A DNA stretch of 64,000 nt from Symbiotaphrina buchneri (lineage: Eukaryota; Ascomycota; Symbiotaphrinales; Symbiotaphrinaceae): contig BCIG01000011.1 in assembly GCA_001599915.1 (NCBI GenBank), forward strand, positions 558,001 to 622,000. The letters are read 5' to 3'. Shown here in pieces: positions 43,306-54,849 of the stretch. The stretch's first letter is position 1. Each line of letters opens with the position of its first letter. Below the pieces are notes generated by a model. The model searched no databases, had not been told where the DNA came from, and was given only the letters and a program-made list of their open reading frames with translations. The position numbers and the translations under genes were made by a program.

Positions 43306-45027
43306 ATGCTGAAGAGAGCTCTGTTCCTCAGGACTTTTTCGAGGAACTTTGCAACTGCCCCCGTGGAAGTACGGAATAACTGGGCAATGGGTCCTCCAAG
43401 CCCCAATGCAACCTTGACCGATCTCCACGAGTCCAAGAAGCGTCCATTCAAGGATGTACGACCTGCCAAGAAGCGCAAGATCCGTCAAAAGCCAGTGCAA
43501 GAGGGATCGACTGAAGAAGTTCTTTTGACAGACATCAAGAACCTTCTGGCCTCTTTTTCACTGAAGGAAATCCCCGCCAGCAATGGAGATGCGGAATCGT
43601 CGCCGCGACCTGCTTCTTTGCCAGAACCGTTCACCGAGGTTGAGCTCACAGTAGACACACTTTCATCCACGGGAGATGGTCTAGCAGTATCCGCGAATTT
43701 CGAACATGTCTATGTCGTCCCGTTCACCGCGCCTGGGGACGTTGTTCGAGCCAAAGCCATCAAACACTTCCACGACCACTCTTACACCCTGACCGATTTC
43801 TTCAGTGTCATCCGTCCTTCCCCCCAACGTGATGACTCACTTATCCGCTGTCCATACTTTGCTTCCTGCTCTGGTTGCCAGTTCCAGATGCTTTCCTACG
43901 ATAAGCAGCTGGCCCACAAGAAAACTATCGTCGAGAAAGCGTACCGCAACTTCTCCGGCTTGGCTCCGGAGCTGGTTCCAACCGTTGGAGACACGATTGG
44001 TTCGCCTTTGCAGTATGGCTACCGGACGAAACTCACACCACATTTCGATGGGCCGCCTGGAGCTCTAGGTGCGCGAGCGAGGAGGACTGGTGAACGCAAA
44101 GTGTTTACCGAAGTACCGCCAATAGGGTTCATGAGGAAAGGGACACGAAAGACGATTGATATTGAGGAATGCCCCATTGGAACAGATGCGGTGGTGCTGG
44201 GCTTGAAGAGTGAACGCAAGAGAGTTGCAGCCGAGATTGCAAACTATCGTCGAGGAGCTACGCTGCTCTTACGGGAGAGTACCAAGCGGATTCCCAAGGA
44301 CTCTCCAGACGCTTTTGCGGCGACAGACGGCCAGCAGCAAGACGGCGTGATGCGCATAGTCAAGGAGGACTACATTGAGGAAAAGACATGCGTCACAGAT
44401 AGCAATGCCACTACCACGGAATATGTGGACGACTTTGTCTTTGCCAACCCGGCTGGCGCCTTTTTCCAGAATAACAACTCCATCCTCTCGCCCTTCACGG
44501 CCTACATCCGGGAGCACATCCTCCCTAAACCGGCCACTTCCATCACCGACGCAGCCTCTACCCCCGCAAAACCAATCTCCTACTTAATCGACGCCTACTC
44601 TGGCTCCGGCCTCTTCACCATCACCCTCTCGTCGCTCTTCACCTCCTCGTCGGGCATCGACATCTCCGCCTCCTCCATCGCCTACGCCACGCGCAATGCC
44701 GCCGCTAACGCCGTCCCAAACGCTAGCTTCGTCGCAGCCGACGCTGCCCAGCTCTTCAAGGACGTCACGTATCCGCCTGACGAGACGGTAGTCGTCATCG
44801 ATCCGCCCCGGAAGGGCTGTGATGAGAATTTCCTAGGCCAACTGGTTGGTTATGGGCCCAAGCGCGTGGTCTATGTGAGTTGTAATGTGCATACCCAGGC
44901 TAGAGATGTGGGCTACCTTGTGGGCAAGGCCGGCAAGTATGAGATTGAGAGTCTGAGGGGATTTGATTTCTTTCCGCAGACCGGCCACGTTGAGGGTGTA
45001 GCAGTGCTGACGAGGAAGGATGCATGA
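43306..45027 (+). CDS. TRM2: tRNA (uracil-5-)-methyltransferase TRM2
   Basis: S-adenosylmethionine-dependent enzyme that makes m5U54 in the T loop of tRNA. Intronless, 573 residues from ATG 43306. The start MLKRALFLRTFSRNFATA looks like a mitochondrial targeting peptide; an alternative ATG at 43387 gives the cytosolic/nuclear form. A TRAM domain lies near residues 110-170 (VELTVDTLSSTGDGLAV, VYVVPFTAPGDVVRAK). The iron-sulfur-type Cys group CPYFASCSGCQF follows. SAM-binding parts are FANPAGAFFQNN and LIDAYSGSGLFTITL, and the catalytic ones VVVIDPPRKGC and VVYVSCNVHTQARD (nucleophile Cys). It ends FFPQTGHVEGVAVLTRK. The whole enzyme is present and the domain order is normal for the fungal protein. 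Confidence 0.94.
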   Translation: MLKRALFLRTFSRNFATAPVEVRNNWAMGPPSPNATLTDLHESKKRPFKDVRPAKKRKIRQKPVQEGSTEEVLLTDIKNLLASFSLKEIPASNGDAESSPRPASLPEPFTEVELTVDTLSSTGDGLAVSANFEHVYVVPFTAPGDVVRAKAIKHFHDHSYTLTDFFSVIRPSPQRDDSLIRCPYFASCSGCQFQMLSYDKQLAHKKTIVEKAYRNFSGLAPELVPTVGDTIGSPLQYGYRTKLTPHFDGPPGALGARARRTGERKVFTEVPPIGFMRKGTRKTIDIEECPIGTDAVVLGLKSERKRVAAEIANYRRGATLLLRESTKRIPKDSPDAFAATDGQQQDGVMRIVKEDYIEEKTCVTDSNATTTEYVDDFVFANPAGAFFQNNNSILSPFTAYIREHILPKPATSITDAASTPAKPISYLIDAYSGSGLFTITLSSLFTSSSGIDISASSIAYATRNAAANAVPNASFVAADAAQLFKDVTYPPDETVVVIDPPRKGCDENFLGQLVGYGPKRVVYVSCNVHTQARDVGYLVGKAGKYEIESLRGFDFFPQTGHVEGVAVLTRKDA

Positions 45028-45184
45028 GGTTGTTCGACGTGCATATACCTCTAGAGCATTTTGGAGCATCGAATGGCAGGATATGGACGATGATCTACTT
45101 TTGGTGATCCTCGTACACCGCAGATACGCTACAAGTATCTACATGCTAATAACCACGCTTGGTGCCATCTTCAACCTTACCTCT

Positions 45185-46855
45185 TCACGCTCCACCTGGT
45201 CCACCCAACAGTGCGAAACGCCTAACGATTGAAGGCCCGATCTCGTCATACTCAGCCTGTAAAGTGTGTCAGCTCTCGAACCTACAGGTCCCGATGGAAG
45301 TATCTCACCTTGGTATGGCAATAACTCCTGAATTCTGGGGTCTGGCCCAACAAGCTGCCTCCAAACCATGGCCCGTGCCTCTGTCGCTTGTGAGTTACGA
45401 CTTGCACTTCCAAACCGCCGCTCTTCGCTCCACCACTTCGGGCTTCTGATGCTCTGATACGCGCATCCACCAAGTGTCTGATATCTCTTTGCAATCGTCT
45501 GCCGAAATCCCTGTACAGTGTCGATCCACCCGATAGCACGATATTCTTGTAAAGGCCTCTTCGGACATCGATGGGCGAGGATTGGATGACGCCATCAACC
45601 ACGGTAGGAAGAGGGGTTAGGAAATCCGAAGAGTAGATTTCCGGGTTGAAGAAGATCTCCGGAGCGAGGAAACGCTCATAGCCGACATCGATGGTAGCGG
45701 TGCGGCCGTTAGGATACGTCACGGTGTGCTTCAAAAAGCGGTCTGGCTCTTTATCGTACTTGGAAAACTCCTTCACAATGTCCGGGCACACGTAGCAGTA
45801 TTCCTCCTTGACCTTCTCGGCTGTCTTTAAACTGCTGTCGGGCTCGCCTCGGTCACGCAGAAGAGATTGTACAAAATACGTGATGTCTCTCCCAGCGATT
45901 GGTATACTCTTGATAGATGAACCAATCACGTAGCCTTCCGCTACAGGAATGACGTGAGTTACACCGTCACCGGAATCAATTACGGTTCCAGTAAGAGAGC
46001 GGTCGGAGACCTTGGACGAAGTCCATGAGGCGGCGAGGGCAAGGACGGCTTGCACGGCAATGTATAACCCTGCACAATTGAAAGACTCGAACATGATCTC
46101 GGCGGTGTTTTCGCGATTCTCTGGAGGATTCAATGGCTGGGATTTGTTAACGATGGTTTCATTAGAAGCCTAGAACGAGATCTTACCGGTTCTGTTAGGA
46201 GAAAGTAATGATCTTCTGGTTCGACGCGAAGGTATTTGAAGATGGAATTCGACCAAAAGCGTTCCATATGATCCTGAGTCTATCAGCGAACTTGCGACGA
46301 GAAGGCCTAGTGCACATACCCAGTTCTCTATCTGACCGTGCCGTATGGGATAATGAATTCCATAGCCTAAGCCCTCTCAGCATACATCCGACGCATTGTA
46401 GACCTTGCTCGCATTATTAAGGGTAGAGGTACGCACCAGGTCCTGCAGAGGCTGCCAATGCTTCGTCTCCGATGAAGAAGTCCAGATCTTCAGTACCCCG
46501 CTTCGCCGAGAGATGACCACCAGGACCAGCACCACCTGTGAGAAAAGATGGCTTATTGGCTACAGCAGGTCTACCGGATCCAGAGCCGCCTGCACCTGCA
46601 CCTTCTTTTGTTGCGATGGCTGTGGGGAAGACGAAGGATGGCGAGTCGTTGCCAGCAAAACCTTGAGTTCCAGCGTTAGTTAGATTGCCGTTGGGAATGG
46701 GCATTGCCAGACATACCAAGCTTCGAAAACCCAGTACCACTGTATATCGGTCGTTAGCAGAGCTGGGGCACACAGGCAAGCGGCGGTTGAAGCTGAGTTG
46801 TCAATGGCGGAGTCACTCACTTGTCCATGACCACGGCGGGGGTTTGGGACGCCAT
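45185..46855 (-). CDS. ARP3: Actin-related protein 3 (ARP3)
   Basis: Subunit of the Arp2/3 complex that nucleates branched actin at endocytic patches. Seven exons (46855-46821, 46739-46717, 46661-46437, 46366-46320, 46273-46187, 46136-45309, 45256-45185) sum to exactly 439 codons, 438 residues, normal for fungi. Actin-fold markers are [13 protein letters not shown] (phosphate loop 1), [29 protein letters not shown], the second nucleotide loop [18 protein letters not shown], and [18 protein letters not shown]. The Arp3-specific ending [13 protein letters not shown] then [20 protein letters not shown] is intact. A Gly/Ala-rich insert ([20 protein letters not shown]) in subdomain 2 is typical of Arp3. 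Its 3' end faces TRM2 across 157 bases. Confidence 0.96.
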
Positions 46856-47881
46856 GATGACGGTAGCTGTTGTTCGACCGGCCTTGCTGCTGATCTAACC
46901 GTCAGCTGCCTCCTGCGTCGGTCTTTCTCACAAACACCACGAGACAGCCGACGTTGATGATCGGATGAGCTTTCAGGCAAGATTGGAGCTCTTGGAACTG
47001 GCGGGCTGGCGTGTCGTGCGTAAGGTCCCAGGCAGGTGTCGTTTAGGCGGGCCTATCACTGGTTGGGCAGCCGTTACCCATCAGCCGCATTAGCCGCACA
47101 TCAAGCGCGCGTATACCTTATCGATTACCGGAGCTTCGATTGCCGCCCCGCACCAACACACTTCCACTAAAGGAAGTTTCTCGTCGCGAGACTTTATGAG
47201 TCCCGATAATCATCACCACCCACCCGGACGCGCCTTCCACATTCTTCTACATACGGGAAAAATGCGCAGGGAGCTTCGCGAGTCTGGGAGTAGTTGCCAT
47301 AAAGTAAATCCGAGGAGGACGTAAGCTTTGAGGCTCCACAATTTCCTTCTAATGGCCATGAAATTTGTCGGCCCGGATCCTGCACTCACAGTGACAATCT
47401 CTCGTCCTCATCTCATCATCTTCTCCTTACCTTTCTGGAGCCCTCTCCTGATCAGCATCGCCCTCGTTAACCTTGTCGACCTCTGCCTTATTCGTCGCTC
47501 CTTATCCATGTTCAGTCGTTGACATCATCCATCAAGACACTGCTGGCAGTGTCGACGTAACATTCCACCGCGCTTGTCCTACGTTTGATCCACAGTCAAT
47601 AGGACATCACCTGTCAGAGACAAAACATACCATCATCTGCTCTGGCTGGCCACTAGACTCTCCTTCAGGAACAGGACCCTTCGTTCTACCGTTCGTCTTC
47701 CTATCGTTCCTCGGTGGCTAGACTCGCCTATCGCCCTTTCTAAATATCCGTCGAGACGACGAGGCCACTCACCGGTCTCTCATTCACTGCTCAGTGGTCT
47801 TGCAAGCTCCAACCGCATGAAAGATTTTGCTAGACTCTTACAGCTCCGTTGCAGTGCCTGATCATATCATCCTGGGACAAG
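46856..47881. promoter_or_regulatory. Divergent intergenic region ARP3 / taspase
   Basis: About 1 kb holding two promoters. Small plus frames (47328-47522 and 47473-47721) lie in C/T-rich DNA before the taspase start and could be upstream frames in its leader rather than proteins. No repeat or RNA gene seen. Confidence 0.35.
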
Positions 47882-49985
47882 ATGGACGCGGCTGCAAGCA
47901 ACAGCGTGTCTACGCATGATGGTACCTTTGATGTCCGCGGCAAGGACCTTTTCGCACGATCACAAAGGTCCAAACCCGCTGATACCTGTGCCATCTTTGT
48001 CCATGCTGGGGCTGGCTATCATAGCTATCAGAATGAGAACCTACACTTGCAAGCATGCAATGAGTGAGTACTATTCCCTCTGTTAAGGATGAAATCTAGA
48101 TGTCACTTATGGATTTGGACTGGAACAATGAATTATTTACTCATCAGTGTGACTGATATAACTTTAGTGCGGCGAAAGCTGGAATGATGGTTCTCCGCGC
48201 CGGCGGTTCAGCTGTTGATGCTGTTGAAATGGCTATCAAGGTTCTCGAAGACCGAGAGATCACGAATGCAGGCTATGGAAGTAACCTTGCGGCTGACGGC
48301 ACGGTCGAGTGTGATGCTTCTGTGGTTGATCACTTCGGTCGAGCTGGAGCTGTTGGTGCTGTTTCCCGTATGCTTCACTTCAATTCCATTTATTACCCAC
48401 CACTAACAGTGTGCCTTCAGAGGTCCGAAATCCTATTACTCTCGCCCGAATGGTCCTGGAACACTCTACAAAACCGTTGTCACTTCGACGTGTGCCGCCA
48501 AACCTACTTGTGGGTCAGGGAGCTACTGACTTTGCATTTGAGATCGGAATGCCGGTTCTACCTTACGACGATCTCATCTCACCTGCGTCACGGGAGCGCT
48601 GGGTCAGGTGGAAACGTGACCTGACTGACGCTGACCGCCAGGACGAAGACTCGGACGAAGCAAAGGGTTCTGAGGCGCGTACTGCTGTTGAACCCAACGA
48701 GGAAGAGCGAATGAAACGGAAACAGCGAGATCAACATCGTAAGGCGATGGAAAGTCCAGAAACCGATAGACTTCATAAACGTATCAAGGATGGATCCATG
48801 GCTCCCCCTGCAAGAGTTTTCCGAGAATCAGCTGCTGATGCGTCTCCTATGACTGTTCCTTCTTCGTGGCTCGGCAACCATACATCAGAATCGCCATCAA
48901 CTCAGTCTTCAGCAACTCTGAGTACAGCCAAGGAAAGCGCACATTCCGATCGGGCTGTCACTGGGTCTGAGATGCCTAATCACGACCAAGATATGTCCAA
49001 TGCAGAAGTAGCCTCTACACCGCGCTATAGATCAAAAGATGTCGGCACCAACGATGGTTCTGAGGACTTCACCATGGAGGAATCTGACAGGTCGTCCAAC
49101 AGCACCTTGCAACTACCTTCATTGACTCCTAGTCCACCAATCGCAGCTTTATACACCTCCTTACCGCCTAGTCCTCTCGGAGATGATGACTTGACACACC
49201 TATCGATTGACAATGTTACGCAAGTCGAGCTTCCCCCCGCAACATTGAGAATTGACTCTCGTCGAGCATCTCGTAATCTCTTCCCTAGCGAAGACATGAT
49301 TACTGATACGGTCGGCGCGATCGCGATCGATTCAAATGGTGATATTGCAGCCGGATCTTCTTCTGGTGGGATTGGAATGAAACGTCGCGGTAGGACCGGT
49401 CCCGCTGCACTGGTCGGTGTCGGTACTGCGGTAATCCCTATAGATCCTGACGACAAGATGAAAACCTGCGTTGCTACTGTGACCAGCGGTACTGGCGAAC
49501 ATATGGCAACAACATTAGCTGCTCAGGTCGGCGCTGAGAGACTTTATTCTTCTACACGCAAACGCAGAGGTGGTGGGCTGGAGACTGTCGGAGAAGACAC
49601 GGCAATCAGGGCTGTCGTTGAGAGGGACTTTATGGGTGAGTACATGGACATCATTTACGTTTGAGATTGACATACTGACCTCCGTCTAAAAGACCATCCC
49701 AGCGTCAAGAATAGTCTTTCTCCTGGAGCTATCGGCTTGCTGGCTGTAAAGAAGACCAAGGAAGGTATCTGGCTTTACTTCGTCCACAATACCGACTCTT
49801 TCGTGAGTCATCTCCATTCCACATCGTCGACCCAATCTTTATCTGACTTTGAGCAGGCATTAGCTTCAATGCATTCTGACGAGACGAGACCGGCTTGCAC
49901 CATGTCTCGTAGCACAGCCACTGGAACTATTGCTCAGGGCGGGCGGGCCATTCGATTCAGGCGCAAGCCATCCGGAAAGAACTAG
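47882..49985 (+). CDS. Taspase-type threonine aspartase
   Basis: N-terminal-nucleophile hydrolase of the asparaginase-2 family, related to threonine aspartase 1, which cuts after Asp in substrate proteins after self-cleavage before its catalytic Thr. Five exons (47882-48063, 48168-48367, 48421-49635, 49693-49802, 49857-49985) sum to exactly 612 codons, 611 residues. The alpha part has AIFVHAGAGYHSYQNE, AAKAGMMVLRAGGSAVDAVE, ITNAGYGSNLAADGTVECDA and NPITLARMVLEHS. The predicted nucleophile is Thr424 in the motif DTVGAIAID, followed by AAGSSSGGIGMKRRGRTGPA. Human taspase is about 420 residues. The excess is a linker of roughly 200 Ser/Glu-rich residues just before the cleavage site. Substrates are unknown. 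Confidence 0.9.
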
Positions 49986-50400
49986 CTCGGAAGTCTGGCG
50001 TCGCGGACGGTTGCGATCAATAACTGAGAGTAAGCAATTGACTACGTCAACGGCGCACATACCGTGGCCTGCCAGCAGTGTCGCTTTGATGGCTTATGAA
50101 GCTTCCGAATAATGACACGATTGATGACACCCGAAATTGCCAGCATGCTTTTGTTTCATGTGGTAGAGCTAGGTTGGAAATGGACAAAGTTGCCTCTTCA
50201 TTGTTGGCTTTCAACCTGCTAGTTCTAGATAGCCACCTACCTAGACCACCTGGTAAAATATATGCTTTTTGCATAGCGCCTGATACCTTTTTGAAACTCC
50301 CCTACTCCCCTGTCGGTCGACCGAAGATGATGATGAAAAGGCCCCAAACTGTTGAACCAAGAACAAATTTTCTGCTATTCATACAAGATCCTGGAGCTAT
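49986..50400. other. Convergent 3' intergenic region taspase / TFB4
   Basis: About 415 bases between two facing stop codons. Overlapping small frames on both strands have no features. Consistent with two 3' untranslated regions. Confidence 0.4.
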
Positions 50401-51818
50401 CTAGGGTCCAGGTGTCGCTCCCGGTGTAGGAGAGTCAACGGCGCCATCAAGACCCTTCTTCCGCTTCTTCTTTTTGCGTGGCACTACTGCCGGCTTCCCG
50501 CCATAATCGCCCAGTTGGAGTTGAGTACCGCACGTTAGGCAAATCGCTCCTTCGGGTGGAGAACAAAATACTATTTGCAGAGGTGTCGTCAGCACAAGGG
50601 TCATACCAATAGGGATTCTAGACTAATCTGGAGAAAGGACGTACTGCTCAAACAGATCGAACACACAAAGCCGATATCGACGACCTTCTTATGACAGAAG
50701 CACGCGGCTCTGAAATCGACATCCACGTGCGTCGGGGCGACCAGGCTACGGCGACTGGTCTGGTCCGGCAGGAAGGCCATCATAAGGTACTGCAGCATTC
50801 CGCGGGGTTCCTTAAGGGCCATGTAGACGCCCTTTGTGGCATCAGACGCTTGTTGCAGGAAGACGGTGTCACCGGCGACCTTGCACACGTCGATGGGGAT
50901 ACGCAGGCGTTGGGCGGCGAAGATGCCGTTCATGATGGGGATGTATTGCGAGGCCAGATCCCCAGAGACACTGAGGATGAGGATGCGCGATTGAAGGGTC
51001 GAGGTGTTGGTGGAGGAGTCTTTATCGGCAACAGAGACGGCGGGGCCGGTAATTCTGTCGACACTGGCCCCGGCAGAGGTGCCCGGGTTTGAGGGTGATG
51101 TGGAGATGGTTTGCTTGTTGATGTAGGCGAGTGCGAGGGTCAGCGCGCCAGCGGTCATGGTGCTGGTGGTATTTTGGAGGGAGGTGGGTGTGGTGCTGGA
51201 GATGAGGGCACGAAGGTTGGCCATGACTTCATCTTCAATGAGCCTGAAGGGCCGGTATTTGTTTGCGTCATCGGAGGAGGTTTGTGGAGCAGGCGAGGCA
51301 GGCACGGTGGTTGTGGTACCATTGCTTTGGGATGATGGGCCATTGGGAGCGCCCTTTGGACCGTGGAGAATCAGTTTGGGTCCTTTTGTAGGCTTGTCAA
51401 GAGGGGCGTCCCGCATGGGAATGTCTTCGCCTTCGGTGACTGAGCGGATTGCAGCATCGGTCGACGGGGCTGGTGGAGAAGGATACAGCCATTTTGCGCA
51501 GTTGCAGTGGCTGGCTATGACGGCGACTTTGTTGGCGTAGTTGAAGGAGAGGTGGGCATTTATGAAGACCAGTAGGTTGGCTATGGCTTTTGAGAGCGGG
51601 AGAGTTGGTGCGAGGAGAGCCCATGCGTGAGGATTGGTGTCGAGGATGATTGTGAGGAGAGATGGAGGTGGTTCTAGTTCATGGGTCAGTCTATCATTGT
51701 GGTAGAGATTTGCCCTTGGAACAAGGATGCTGGCTTTGAGCGTCGAGGAGATGGCTTCTGGCTGTAACTTACCATCGTTACTGCGTTCATAGTGGCCTGA
51801 GCCATCAACGGCGTCCAT
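50401..51818 (-). CDS. TFB4: TFIIH core subunit TFB4 (p34)
   Basis: Structural subunit of TFIIH, used in transcription initiation and nucleotide excision repair. Three exons (51818-51773, 51673-50645, 50570-50401) sum to exactly 415 codons, 414 residues. The N-terminal von Willebrand A-like fold starts PSLLTIILDTNPHAWALL, with INAHLSFNYANKVAVIA and later RILILSVSGDLASQYIPIMN. The C4 zinc part is CFCHKKVVDIGFVCSICLS then IFCSPPEG and CLTCGTQL. The ending is basic (PRKKKKRKKG). A Ser/Thr/Pro-rich insert of about 80 residues splits the A-domain. The last intron falls inside the zinc domain, and joining it at GTACGT/AATAG restores the motif. Confidence 0.93.
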
Positions 51819-52141
51819 GATGAAGGAAGCTTGAGCAGAGCATGCCGTTCAAGCAGTACAGAGGTGGGGAGCCCAATAACGGCCGTTGAGTATTGGTATA
51901 GGGAGTTGAGATAGTTGCGAAGCTCAAGGGCTCGAAAGCTTGTGTCGATCTTTCTAAGCTTGAAGTGGTGCACGTCAGGAAGTCTTTAAAGTGTGCCAAG
52001 TCGAGTCTGAAGACGCGAAATTCCGCGACGTCCAAGCTCAAAGCTTCTTTAGACGCCTAAGCCTACGCTTATGCATGTGATTTTCTTCATCGGATCTTCC
52101 TTCCCCCAACAAACATCATCTCCAATGACGCTGTACATCCA
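51819..52141. promoter_or_regulatory. Shared divergent promoter TFB4 / UNC-45
   Basis: About 320 bases between divergent starts. It includes short A/T-rich and CTTTAAAG-type sequence around 51983-51992. No secure promoter element identified and no other gene. Confidence 0.35.
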
Positions 52142-54679
52142 ATGAGCCAAATTCGGGCGTCTCAACTAGCTAAAGAGGCGTTGGAGCTTGTTGATGCTGG
52201 GCAATTCGAGGTTTGAGATCATTCCATTCCCATAACCCTTCGTCGTCAGTTTGTCGGCTGGTCAGTTAATCCGTTGCGTGCTTATCGATAGGCCGGTGCA
52301 CGCGCAATCCGTGAAGCTGCTTCACTCGACCCACACAACGAAGATGTCAAAGCCGCTTTTCGAAAGATAGAGGAGGATCAGAATGTCCACCCGCTTCTGC
52401 GTGCTTGCCGGAAATTTGCCCATCATCACGATCAGGATGCGGCAAAAGAGGCGGTACGATACTTGACGCAGAAGGATGCTCAAATTCCTTCAGACGTGGG
52501 GGAAGAATGTCTACGACTTATATTCGAGGCGGGGCCCCGCTCAGAGTCTCTAGATGGAGATCATATTCTTGGAGGTCTTCTGAGACAGAGCCTGGGCGCT
52601 CGAAAATACCTGGCTGAACGATTAAAGAATGTCTCGACGGAGAACTTTGAGCTCGTATGGAGTATTGGTGACGAATCAGTCGATGCTTTGGTCGTGACCA
52701 CTCTGGATGAAGCTGCTTGGGCATCGAAAAGCGCCAGAGAGCGAGTCGAAATCGATATTTTCCAATTATTACTTGCCAAAATAATGGAACCCGGCAATGA
52801 CCGTCAAAGTACAGCGATGAAAGGCCTTGCACGGATGCTTTCCATCGACTCCGAGAAATTGTATCAGTACATAGACTCTGACAGTTTCGATACGGTTCTT
52901 TCATGTTTGGATTACCGCTTACCAGTCGAGTTAAGAAGTCAATCCACACTGGTTGCGGCCAAGTACCTGGAGCAATCGAAGGAAACGGGACAGAAAATGC
53001 TGGCAGATTTCATTGCTGATCACTTTGCTACTCAGGAGAAAGAAGATGTCATTCTTGCTTTTTCCGCAGCCGCGGCCGTCTTTCCGATTGTCCCATCGAT
53101 TGCTGCTACATTATTCCTCACCGAAGGCTTCGTAGAGTCCTTGGTACCTTTGATTAGGAGGAAAACAAAAAGCCCAAGCGTCGAATATGCTACTTTGGAA
53201 ATGTTGAGTGCTGCATGTATGGATCAGACTTGTCGTGACGCCATCACAAAACACTGCGCACAATGGCTGGAAGAATTGGTGGAAAAGGGAGACGGGAAGA
53301 ACTCCGCCCTCGCTGCCGTTATTCTGGCAAAACTCAAGGGAGGCCAAAGTGGAAAGAGTGACGAAAAGGTTGAAGAGGTGGGGAAAGAAGTGAGCGAGCT
53401 AGTATCGATCTTCAAGGGGATGATGTCCGATAACGACAGTGGCATTACGGAAGGTGCTCTTGAAGGTCTCGCATACTCCTCTATCAAACCGGAGGTCAAG
53501 GAAGAGTTGGCACATGATGAAAACTTCTTGAAGGGCTTGATCAAGACAATGAGCGAGTATCCTGACAAGTCAACTGTTATCTTCGGAGGGTTGACCATCA
53601 TGGTTAATCTAAGTGGATATTTACCACGCCTCTCGGAGGAGCAGCAAAGTATGTCTCAACTTAAAGCATACGCCAACACGTCGAAGGTCGATGCAAAGCC
53701 AGATCCACTAGATAGTGAAGATCGTGTCACGGCTCGCTGTAAGGCTTTACTTCAAGCGGGAACAGTGACATATTTGGTCAACCACTACCGGAAGATGTCC
53801 GAAAAGGCTCTTGTTCTTGTTTTGAAGATAATTCTCGCATTGTCGCAGGAGCAGAAGCATCGAGGGCTTATTGCTCAACAAGGAGCGGTGAAAATGTTGC
53901 TTCAAATTTATAATACTATCAACAGCCAGGCGACTTCAGATATTCAAGCCCGACGAACCGCAGCTCATGCTCTTGCACGGATCCTGATATCCGTCAACCC
54001 GAGCCTCATCTTCGGCTCCGCATCAGGAGTCTCGGTGACTTCTTCGGTCCCTCCTCTACTGTCGTTGCTGGAGGACGATAGTACAACTGACCAGCGAGAT
54101 CTCCTGCCGATATTTGAAGCTCTGCTGGCGCTTACCAACGTGGCATCAGCTGACGAACCGCCCCGGGAAGCCATAATACGGCAAGGATGGTCACAGATCG
54201 AGGATTTGCTACTTTCCAACAATACTATGGTCCAACGAGCAACCGTGGAACTGGTCTGCAATCTGATGGCTTCTCCGCAAGGGGTATCAAAGTTTGCGGA
54301 CGGTAGTGCTCAAGCTACCAACCGACTTCACATACTTACTGCTCTGGCTGATGCTGAAGACCGAGAGACCCGGCGAGCTGCAGGAGGTGCTCTTGCCATG
54401 CTTACCGAGTGGGACGCAGCTGTTGAGGCTGTTTTGAAAAGAGAGCGCGGAGTCAGAATCCTGCTTGACCTTTGCATAGAAGATGATGATGAGTTACGAC
54501 ATAGAGGCGTTGTTTGTATTTGCAACATTGTTTCCGCTCCGGGGAAAGCGGGCGAGCTGGGGAAGCAGAAGGTCAAGGATGAAGGCGGGGTGGACGTTCT
54601 CAAGGATGTCTCAACCAAGACCAGGAACCCTGCTATCCTTGAACCTCTTCTTCAAGCTTTGAGGGCATTGCTTCAATAG
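52142..54679 (+). CDS. UNC-45/She4/Rng3-type myosin chaperone
   Basis: UCS-domain cochaperone that, with Hsp90, folds and stabilises myosin motors for actin-based growth and cytokinesis. Two exons (52142-52210, 52292-54679) sum to 819 codons, 818 residues. A short tetratricopeptide-like start (QLAKEALELVDAGQFE, then AGARAIREAASLDPHNEDV) precedes armadillo-like helical repeats. The central UNC-45 region includes VSTENFELVWSIGDESVDAL. The UCS part near the end has LTNVASADEPPREAIIRQGW, NTMVQRATVELVCNLMASPQ, RRAAGGALAMLTEWDAAVEA and HRGVVCICNI, all typical. It appears complete. The small first exon (MSQIRASQLAKEALELVDAG) gives a conserved-looking start. Confidence 0.92.
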
Positions 54680-54736
54680 AGGTTTGCATCCCGGGCGGAT
54701 ACACCCGGGAGTAATGAAACCCCTCTTTCTTCTGGC

Positions 54737-54849
54737 GTGAATTTGCCGCATATGGCACCCCTGAGCAAACATTTTTCTCCCCTTTCTCTTTCTGTGAATC
54801 TACCGCACATGACATGCCTGAGCAAACATTTTCTCCCCTTTCTCCCCCT
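54737..54849 (+). repeat. Imperfect tandem repeat, 57 + 56 bp
   Basis: Two adjacent copies (54737-54793, 54794-54849) with the shared core CTGAGCAAACATTTTTCTCC and a following CCTTTCTC tract; a third GTGATTCGGCC fragment starts at 54850. It lies about 60 bases after the UNC-45 stop, in its 3' flank and upstream of the orphan locus. Confidence 0.8.
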
